Source: CAZEMR01 sp964513465
Lineage (GTDB): Bacteria; Bacteroidota; Ignavibacteria; Kapaibacteriales; UBA2268
DNA length: 11,311 nucleotides
NCBI GenBank assembly: GCA_964513465.1
Contig: CAZEMR010000090.1
Location: 1-11,311 of the forward strand
Direction: 5' to 3'
Positions 5,879 to 11,311 of the stretch are shown here, in pieces (the stretch's first letter is position 1; each line of letters begins with the position of its first letter). The notes beneath the pieces were generated by a model. The model saw nothing but the letters and a program-made list of their open reading frames with translations. It ran no database searches and had not been told where the DNA came from. A program made the position numbers and the translations under genes.

Positions 5879-8800
5879 TTATCGTTGCACTTCGATGCGC
5901 CGCGATATGGTAACCGTCGGTGTCGTAAGCACATATTGATATACCCCCGCCGGAAGCCCGGCTACGGAAATATCGTAGGAATACTTGCCCGGGGTCATAT
6001 ATTCGTCCGTGATCGTTTTTATCCGGCGGCCAAGCAGATCGAGCACCTCGAGCGTGGTATGCCCGCCCTCGATCAGCTCGAAATCGATCGTCGTGGTTTC
6101 GGTAGCCGGATTGGGACGATTTTGCATAAGCACTATCCTGCCCTGCGGATCGAATAGGCGGTCGCCGTTTTCGCGGCATATGCCGGTCAGGTCGAACCTG
6201 CCGGATTCCTGGAATAATCTGACTTTGCCGATTCCGATTGGCCGCAGATTCATAAGATTGAGCTTTGTGGTAGTGTCAGTGCCAAGTCCCACGCGGAATT
6301 TCAGGCGAGTAAGTACGGAGTCGGCCGGGATTTCCGAAGGCATATTGAACGTAATTGTCCGGAACAGCCCGCTGATCCCGTCATTTTTAATATTATCAAG
6401 CGGCTCGAGCAACGATCCGTTAAAGCTGAGCTCGGCGGTGAATCCGAGTATGGATTCGCGGATGCCACTGGCTCCGACATTCTTTATATATACAGGGATT
6501 TCTACGATCTCGCCGGGCTTGCCGGACGCCGAACCGATACCTATTGTCGCTGTATCGATTATCGGTCTGATTCCGCGACCGAACAGGTTGATGCGCTCGG
6601 GAGCAGGCATTCCGTCATAATGGAATTCCAGAAGTCCGTTGCGGCGGCTTAGGTCTTCCGGTGTAAAGCGAATTTTCATCTCGATGCCGTCACCCGGAGA
6701 CAGTGTGAGCGGATTGCCGCCCGATATTATGTCAAAATGATTATCATCAGGGCCGGATATAAATATGCTGTCAATTTCGATCACATTGGTGCTGACATTC
6801 CGCACTATATGCGTAATCGTCGTATCGCGGAATTCGTCTGTTTCGACCTCGCTGAAGTCTATGATTCGCGCTGCGGTAAGCAATCCGGTGGATATTCCGC
6901 GTCCGCGGATTGTCTGAGTTACCATTTTGCCGGGAATTCCGATTTCTATATCGGCGGTATGAAGCCCAGGAGCATCAGGCAGATACGATATCTCCACCCG
7001 TATTGATTGACCCGAATCGAGTCTGACCGGAGCAATATTTTCCTTGAATGTAAATTTCGAGGCATCAGCTCCGCTAAGCTTAAGTTCTTTGATTTCAACC
7101 GGAAATGGGCTTTTATTTGATATGAATTCTGTGATAACCGAATCAACACGCTGACCCACAACGACTTCGCCGAAGTCCACACGCGCGATTTCGGCATCCG
7201 CATGTGCTATCCTGAATGCGCAATCGGTGGTATCCATCTGCAGATCTCGCTTGTCGAGATTCCAGATTTTGGCGGTGCTGTCCCAGCTTGCGGTTAATAC
7301 GCGGCTGCCATCGAAATTGAAGATAGCCGACTGCACATTGCTGCGGTGCTCAACGAATGATGTTAAAAAATTACCATTATCTGCGTCCCATAGCTTGGCT
7401 TTATAGTCGCGACCGGCGGTTATTACATATTTCCCTTTGGTTTTATGATAAAAGAAATATCCTGAATTGATAGGGGTCAGATTGCCGAGTGTATCGCCAT
7501 GAGTCATGGTGAACAGAGTATCGCCGGAGGAAATATCCCAAACGCTTGCGCGTCCGAACCAGCTCGATGCTACAATTCGCTTGGCGTCGGGGCTGTAAGA
7601 AACATGCACCACATTCCCCACCGGCGCGCCGAATCTTGTATCAAATGATTCGAATAATTGCTTGTTTGCAGGATTCCATATTTTAACAAAGCCGTCGTTG
7701 CCGGCTGTGGCGATGTAGTATCCGTCGGGGCTCCAGGAGGCGAACCAGAGCCGGCCCTGGCCGCAGTCGATAGTATCGAGAGCTTCGCCGGTTTCCGTAT
7801 CCCATATCATTACAGTTGCGTCATAGCTTGCTGTGAGTATTTTCGTACCGTCCGGAGAAAAACGTGCGCTTCGGACTTCCTGGTTGTGGCCGCGGAGCGT
7901 GCGCAAAAGTTCGCCGGTCTTCATATCCCAGATTATTGCCGTCGAATCCTTGCTGGCAGTGACAATATATTTCTCGGTCGAATCGAATTCCGCATAATGC
8001 ACCGGCTTCGTATGGCCGATCAGATCGAATAATTTATCTCCATTGTTCGAATTCCAGACCGAGGCGGTGGTATCCCGGCTGGCAGTCACAACAAGACTGC
8101 CGTCCTTATTGAACATAGCCGAATTCACCGAGCCATCGTGCCACAGATCGAGTGTGCGGCCGATATTATTCGGCCATAGCTGGATCGCGCGGGCGTAGCA
8201 GTTGTCGCTGGGGCTGTCCGGCACCGTCCATTTATATTTAAGGCCGGTTACGTCCTTTGCAAGTGTGTCCCATTTATTGCCGCCATCGGTAGTGAATTCA
8301 AGCTGGATGACATCCTTCGGCAGCAAGCCCGTCCACTCGACCCATGTGGTGTCGCCAACTGCGAGCACATCGCCACATGCGGGCGACCGCAGCTCGATTG
8401 TACGCTCGCGAGGCGGAGTATTCGGGAATCCGCCGGTAATCAGTATCTCGCCTCCGAAGCAGGCGTCCGAGCTTATATCCAGTTTTGTAAATACGATTGC
8501 CGAATCCTGAGGCATAAATTTTACTATAATTGTATGGCTCTGGCCCTTTGGCAGCACCTGGTCGTTCAGATCGGTCGCCGGATCGATTTCGAAAAATGGA
8601 TGATTGATCGAAAGATCGGCTATCCGGATATCTTTATTGACTGCGGTAATTATCACAGGCAGCTCGCGCGTGGTGCCCGGCAGCACGGAACTGAAGCCCA
8701 GAAACGGCGGTTCGGCCTCGAGCGCCGGTTTCAGCGAATCGTCGATGCTGATTGTAAAGTCGTCCGCCGCCGATAGCTTTTCAACATTCAATGTATATAT

Positions 8801-9628
8801 ATGGCTCTCGTCGCAGTTTAATTCGCCGCGAAAGACCACTTCGTATACATCAATATTATGAGCTATATTCAGAATCAGCTTTGCGATCAGATCCAGATCG
8901 CTGGTTTTGTTAATACCGCTGAAGAGGTATCCCCCCGTTTCGTCGGCAATTCGCGAGAATTCCGCAGGCACATATTCATTCAGGGATGCCACAATAATTT
9001 TAATGTTGTAATGCTTTGCCCATTTGATTATCTCGCCCGCGTCCGGCCGGTCGATTGCGTCGGTAATCAATAGAACCGAGCGCCGGTAATCTCCGCCGGA
9101 AGCCGTTTCGATCGCTCCGAGAGGCTCGGCAAGCATACCTTCATCCACATCAGACCCGGCCGCCGGAGTGAACCCGTTGATCATGCCGAGAAGCCCTGAG
9201 CCATCGCGCACGAAATCCGAATTCATATACGAATACATATCGAACGAAGTAAGCGCGCATTCGGACATTTCGAAATCCAGACCGCCAACCACATTGCCCG
9301 CAAGCTTTTGCCCGATTTGAAAATTACCGAAAGTCTGCGATGAATTCAGCCCCAGATCGAAAGCCACCGTCAGCGAAATGCGCTCCACCGGAGCGTGCGC
9401 CGGGGACGAAAACGACAGCACAGGCACGATCGAACCATTATCGCTGACCGATACGTCGGCCATGCGCAAATCGCCGATAGCATTGCCGGCGCCGTCGAGT
9501 GCGATAAATCGCGCCGAGACCTCCGGAAAGGCGGATTGGTCGTGGTCGAGAATATAAACGGAATTCTGCGCCTGGGCCGAAACCCCCGCCAGCAGCAATA
9601 TTATAAGGGATCGGATAAAAATTTTCAT
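5879..9628 (-). CDS. Large exported VWA-like / WD40 propeller / cohesin-like protein with T9SS sorting domain
   Basis: This 1249-residue multidomain surface or secreted protein has a signal peptide at residues 1-20 (cleavage near AQA-Q). Residues about 30-265 resemble a VWA-related domain: FPEVSARFIALDGAGN, then a hydrophobic strand ending in D91, then LLITDAIDRPDAGEI and IKIIVASLNE. The MIDAS is degenerate: DLGLNSS instead of DxSxS. An ASH/choice-of-anchor-D-like domain covers about 319-400, and an Ig-like segment with FTTDGGNKWDTL covers about 409-485. Seven WD40 repeats follow at about 490-790, ending in SVWN, IIWD, MIWD, KIWN, SVWD, KLWD and KIWN; seven is enough for a closed propeller. 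Two more ASH-like domains span about 800-1015. A cohesin-like segment (GSASGKPGEIVEIPVYIKN) covers about 1024-1150, and the type A sorting domain (NRPNPATETTTIDF, LDLLGRRI, LPAGVYQYVL) about 1163-1249. The start has AGGGGA 6 nt upstream. It is likely a binding or scaffold protein; no enzyme motif is seen. Confidence 0.93.
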   Translation of the reverse strand: MKIFIRSLIILLLAGVSAQAQNSVYILDHDQSAFPEVSARFIALDGAGNAIGDLRMADVSVSDNGSIVPVLSFSSPAHAPVERISLTVAFDLGLNSSQTFGNFQIGQKLAGNVVGGLDFEMSECALTSFDMYSYMNSDFVRDGSGLLGMINGFTPAAGSDVDEGMLAEPLGAIETASGGDYRRSVLLITDAIDRPDAGEIIKWAKHYNIKIIVASLNEYVPAEFSRIADETGGYLFSGINKTSDLDLIAKLILNIAHNIDVYEVVFRGELNCDESHIYTLNVEKLSAADDFTISIDDSLKPALEAEPPFLGFSSVLPGTTRELPVIITAVNKDIRIADLSINHPFFEIDPATDLNDQVLPKGQSHTIIVKFMPQDSAIVFTKLDISSDACFGGEILITGGFPNTPPRERTIELRSPACGDVLAVGDTTWVEWTGLLPKDVIQLEFTTDGGNKWDTLAKDVTGLKYKWTVPDSPSDNCYARAIQLWPNNIGRTLDLWHDGSVNSAMFNKDGSLVVTASRDTTASVWNSNNGDKLFDLIGHTKPVHYAEFDSTEKYIVTASKDSTAIIWDMKTGELLRTLRGHNQEVRSARFSPDGTKILTASYDATVMIWDTETGEALDTIDCGQGRLWFASWSPDGYYIATAGNDGFVKIWNPANKQLFESFDTRFGAPVGNVVHVSYSPDAKRIVASSWFGRASVWDISSGDTLFTMTHGDTLGNLTPINSGYFFYHKTKGKYVITAGRDYKAKLWDADNGNFLTSFVEHRSNVQSAIFNFDGSRVLTASWDSTAKIWNLDKRDLQMDTTDCAFRIAHADAEIARVDFGEVVVGQRVDSVITEFISNKSPFPVEIKELKLSGADASKFTFKENIAPVRLDSGQSIRVEISYLPDAPGLHTADIEIGIPGKMVTQTIRGRGISTGLLTAARIIDFSEVETDEFRDTTITHIVRNVSTNVIEIDSIFISGPDDNHFDIISGGNPLTLSPGDGIEMKIRFTPEDLSRRNGLLEFHYDGMPAPERINLFGRGIRPIIDTATIGIGSASGKPGEIVEIPVYIKNVGASGIRESILGFTAELSFNGSLLEPLDNIKNDGISGLFRTITFNMPSEIPADSVLTRLKFRVGLGTDTTTKLNLMNLRPIGIGKVRLFQESGRFDLTGICRENGDRLFDPQGRIVLMQNRPNPATETTTIDFELIEGGHTTLEVLDLLGRRIKTITDEYMTPGKYSYDISVAGLPAGVYQYVLTTPTVTISRRIEVQR

Positions 9629-9688
9629 GGTATATCCCCTTTATTTTTCCTGAATTAATAAGACAATCTCGGTAAAACCATATCAAAG

Positions 9689-9697
9689 ATTATACCA
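9689..9697 (-). promoter_or_regulatory. Candidate extended -10 promoter of the 1249-residue protein gene
   Basis: Read on the minus strand, this is TGGTATAAT: a consensus TATAAT with the TGn extension. It predicts a transcript start near 9682 and a leader of about 54 nt, ending in a good Shine-Dalgarno. The hexamer 17 nt upstream (ATTATC) is not a good -35, which the extended -10 could offset. In Bacteroidota the main sigma factor prefers TTTG/TAnnTTTG elements; TTTG occurs just upstream and CTTTG just downstream, so the precise element is uncertain. Confidence 0.4.
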
Positions 9698-9845
9698 AAT
9701 TCAAATATAAGGATAATATATCAGAGAAAGAACTGCAAATTGAGTACGAGTTTGCTATTGCGGGGGCGTCGGTATGTAATTAGGGTTTTACTTCCAATAA
9801 CTTCATGGCATACGGATAAACCCAATAGAAAAAAAATATCAATAT

Positions 9846-9931
9846 TTGCCTACTAATTTTGGAAGATAAACTGATATTTGTAAATTTATTATTATTTTGT
9901 ATATTATGTTATATTTATGTGTTGTAGGCAA
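9846..9931. repeat. Inverted-repeat pair upstream of the AT-rich gene
   Basis: TTGCCTAC at 9846-9853 and its exact complement GTAGGCAA at 9924-9931 frame about 70 nt of very AT-rich DNA. A second, shorter match (ATAAA at 9866-9870 with TTTAT at 9914-9918) lies inside. The right arm reads GTTGTAGGCAA from 9921, and GTTGTAG recurs at 11223-11229 beyond the gene. The arrangement could be a recombination site, a long hairpin or an operator. It is not a canonical integron attC. Confidence 0.45.
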
Positions 9932-9968
9932 TTTTGGGTAAACCGTCTAACAAACAAAATTATAAGAT

Positions 9969-11165
9969 ATGACTCAAGTAGAAAACTATAAAAATATTTT
10001 GGAAAGCATTTTCCATAAAACGATAACTTTTTCAAATGATTCTATTGAAAATAATTGTATTGGAGCACTTAATAGAATTGATGATTTTCATGTTTTTAGG
10101 GCTAACTTTATAGAACGATTAAAGCGGCTAAACGAATACTTTAAAGATTCGCCAGCTATAATTGACGAAATCATAAAAACAGCTAAACAGATTGCCCAAA
10201 AAAAAGGATATAAATGGTCTGGCTCATATTCTGAGTTAGTAGCACTGGATTATTGGATTCAATTTAAAGATTTAACAAATATCAAATTCCCAGACAAAAA
10301 TAATACTGCAACTTTTACCGACAGTATAGCTAGACAAATAGGGAATCAAGAGATAGATTTGGACATAAGCCTTGACTTAACTTCTAAAAGGATTTATTCT
10401 GATGTTAAATCTCTAATACCTACACATACTGAATTGGTTGACCAGATACTTGATAAATTAGAATCGCAATTTGTAACTAAGAATTTCTTAATAGGTATAG
10501 ATAATATTTATGATGTTGATTATTTAAGAATAAAATCGGATTATATATATGAGTTACAATCAGGAAATTTAATTCAAAAACTGACTGAAGCAATTAATTC
10601 CCTGAATACATCATATACTCATATTTTACAAAGTGGAGAAAGCGCTAATTTTAGAATCTCTTATGCAAGAGATGGAAAAAATACTGCTTTGCAAACAATG
10701 AGAGAAATGGAGCCATACAAATTAGCCGTTGACTATAAATATAAAATATTAGACTATTATGAGAAGTTACTAATAAGTGAGCCAAGTCTGATTACTTTTG
10801 TTGCAAATCCATGGTTTAATCAGGAACTAAATCCTTTTGACGATTTTGTCCCAACTTTTTACAGAGCTTTGGCAAGAAGAATATTTATGGAATTGACAAA
10901 GGACCCAACAGATATGGGAACAATATATCCGAAACTTCAAGGAAGGAATATAAAAATTTCAGATGTGGCGGAAATAATAACAGGAATCATTTTTATTAAT
11001 GATAGGTCTGTAACAAAAAGTGACGGTGAAATTTATGACACTTTCATTTATCTTAATCCAAACGCCACTAACAAAAAATTATCGAGACGTGACTTTGATA
11101 TATTAAAATGGTCACATAGGATAAAACAACCATTTATTGATGAATTCTATTATGATAATTATTAG
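9969..11165 (+). CDS. Putative PD-(D/E)XK nuclease-like protein, acquired accessory gene
   Basis: I do not recognise a named family for this 398-residue protein. Residues 80-150 carry the arrangement of PD-(D/E)XK endonucleases: a helix with E89 (GSYSELVALDYW), a strand with D130/D132 (EIDLDISLD), a beta turn, then a strand with D145-V-K147 (RIYSDVKSL). This is how many restriction and defence nucleases place their metal-binding and catalytic residues. The N-terminal 75 residues look helical, and the remaining 250 have no motif I can name; they could recognise DNA or a partner. No signal peptide or membrane segment is evident, so it is probably cytoplasmic. Composition differs sharply from the neighbours: by hand count 15 G+C in 10021-10080 and 16 in 10741-10800, against 39 of 60 in recR at 241-300. 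This, its isolation and the flanking dyads suggest horizontal acquisition. A solitary restriction or other defence effector is possible, but no methyltransferase is in the window. Confidence 0.8.
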   Translation: MTQVENYKNILESIFHKTITFSNDSIENNCIGALNRIDDFHVFRANFIERLKRLNEYFKDSPAIIDEIIKTAKQIAQKKGYKWSGSYSELVALDYWIQFKDLTNIKFPDKNNTATFTDSIARQIGNQEIDLDISLDLTSKRIYSDVKSLIPTHTELVDQILDKLESQFVTKNFLIGIDNIYDVDYLRIKSDYIYELQSGNLIQKLTEAINSLNTSYTHILQSGESANFRISYARDGKNTALQTMREMEPYKLAVDYKYKILDYYEKLLISEPSLITFVANPWFNQELNPFDDFVPTFYRALARRIFMELTKDPTDMGTIYPKLQGRNIKISDVAEIITGIIFINDRSVTKSDGEIYDTFIYLNPNATNKKLSRRDFDILKWSHRIKQPFIDEFYYDNY

Positions 11166-11170
11166 AAAAA

Positions 11171-11311
11171 CTGCACACAACAATGTATATAGCAAATAGG
11201 CGTGACAGTAGTAATTTTAACGGTTGTAGCCCGCTTTAAAGTTTTATGTACATTGATAGGTGATTCGCCCGAACTCCCTAACTGGCCATACCGCCACCCG
11301 CTACCCCCTTC
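11171..11311. repeat. Non-coding, repeat-like tail after the AT-rich gene (runs off the window)
   Basis: No gene is visible after 11165. The segment opens with CTGCACACAACAATGTATAT, returns to mixed or high GC, and ends GGCCATACCGCCACCCGC with more. CAATGTATAT (11181-11190) can pair with ATGTACATTG (11246-11255) with one G-T, across 55 nt. GCACACAAC (11173-11181) partly complements GTTGTAGC (11223-11230). Several words echo the other flank of the gene: CTGCA after A-rich DNA (9733-9737), GTTGTAG (9921-9927), and CATACCG inverted (9770-9776). It looks like part of a structured intergenic repeat or recombination site, but the window ends before its far end. Confidence 0.45.

Larger units (their letters stand above)
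9629..9968. other. AT-rich divergent intergenic region
   Basis: These 340 bp separate two divergent genes. No convincing gene is visible. The left part carries the leader of the large minus-strand gene: Shine-Dalgarno AGGGGA at 9635-9640 and an extended -10 at 9689-9697. A short GC-rich island at 9761-9773 interrupts otherwise AT-rich DNA. The right part holds the dyad 9846-9931 and an A/T-rich leader without a recognisable Shine-Dalgarno before the ATG at 9969. I could not pick a plus-strand promoter with confidence. Confidence 0.7.

Noticed and set aside
5985..6620. Plus-strand open frame of 211 codons inside the large T9SS gene
   Set aside because: It is antisense to the cohesin-like and sorting-domain coding region, has no ribosome site or recognisable domain, and its Ser/Pro/Arg-rich composition is what the complement of a real gene gives.
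7240..8160. DNA-level tandem repeat across the WD40 region
   Set aside because: The repeats are clear in protein but the nucleotide sequences have diverged, so they are protein blades rather than a DNA repeat array.
9846..9951. Canonical integron attC site (GTCTAAC at 9945-9951 fits RYYYAAC)
   Set aside because: No matching GTTRRRY partner lies at a proper distance in the right order, and coding sequence begins 17 nt later. Only a looser dyad remains, reported as a repeat.
9969..11165. Restriction-modification system
   Set aside because: No methyltransferase or specificity gene is visible in the window, so only a nuclease-like protein can be supported.

Overview
The window looks like chromosomal DNA from a bacterium of the Bacteroidota/Chlorobiota (FCB) side of the tree. 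The best evidence is two large exported proteins, both ending in a type A C-terminal sorting domain of the type IX secretion system (T9SS). Supporting signs are weak or absent Shine-Dalgarno sequences at several starts, mid-range GC in the genes with AT-rich gaps, and frequent Ile-Tyr pairs written ATA-TAT. An Ignavibacteria/Kapabacteria-like lineage would fit, but the sequence alone does not settle the phylum.

Layout. Positions 24-1741 (+) hold recR followed by two small tandem lipoprotein genes, packed with a 9-nt gap and then a 1-nt TAATG overlap. They look like one transcription unit. The two lipoproteins share a C-terminal W-x-I-x-R-W-x-D signature and are probably diverged paralogues. 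Positions 1710-9628 are read on the minus strand. In order of transcription they are a 1249-residue T9SS substrate (VWA-like, seven-bladed WD40 propeller, ASH/choice-of-anchor-D domains, cohesin-like domain, sorting domain), a rho-independent terminator, a 479-residue LamG-type T9SS substrate, an AT-rich stem-loop, hisS, and a membrane histidine kinase 8 nt after hisS. The kinase gene and the second lipoprotein gene converge and overlap by 32 bp.

Positions 9629-11311 differ in character. After a 340-bp AT-rich gap comes a very AT-rich plus-strand gene (9969-11165) for a 398-residue protein I do not recognise by family. It carries a convincing PD-(D/E)XK nuclease signature (E89, D132, D145-x-K147). 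Dyad and repeat-like segments flank it on both sides, so it looks like an acquired, cassette-like accessory gene.

The core genes are housekeeping: RecR in recombinational repair and HisS in translation. The two T9SS proteins are surface or secreted multidomain proteins that probably mediate binding or adhesion. The candidate for an undescribed system is the solitary AT-rich nuclease-like gene and its flanking repeats, with no partner gene visible in the window. I found no tRNA, rRNA, CRISPR array, transposase or integrase gene here.
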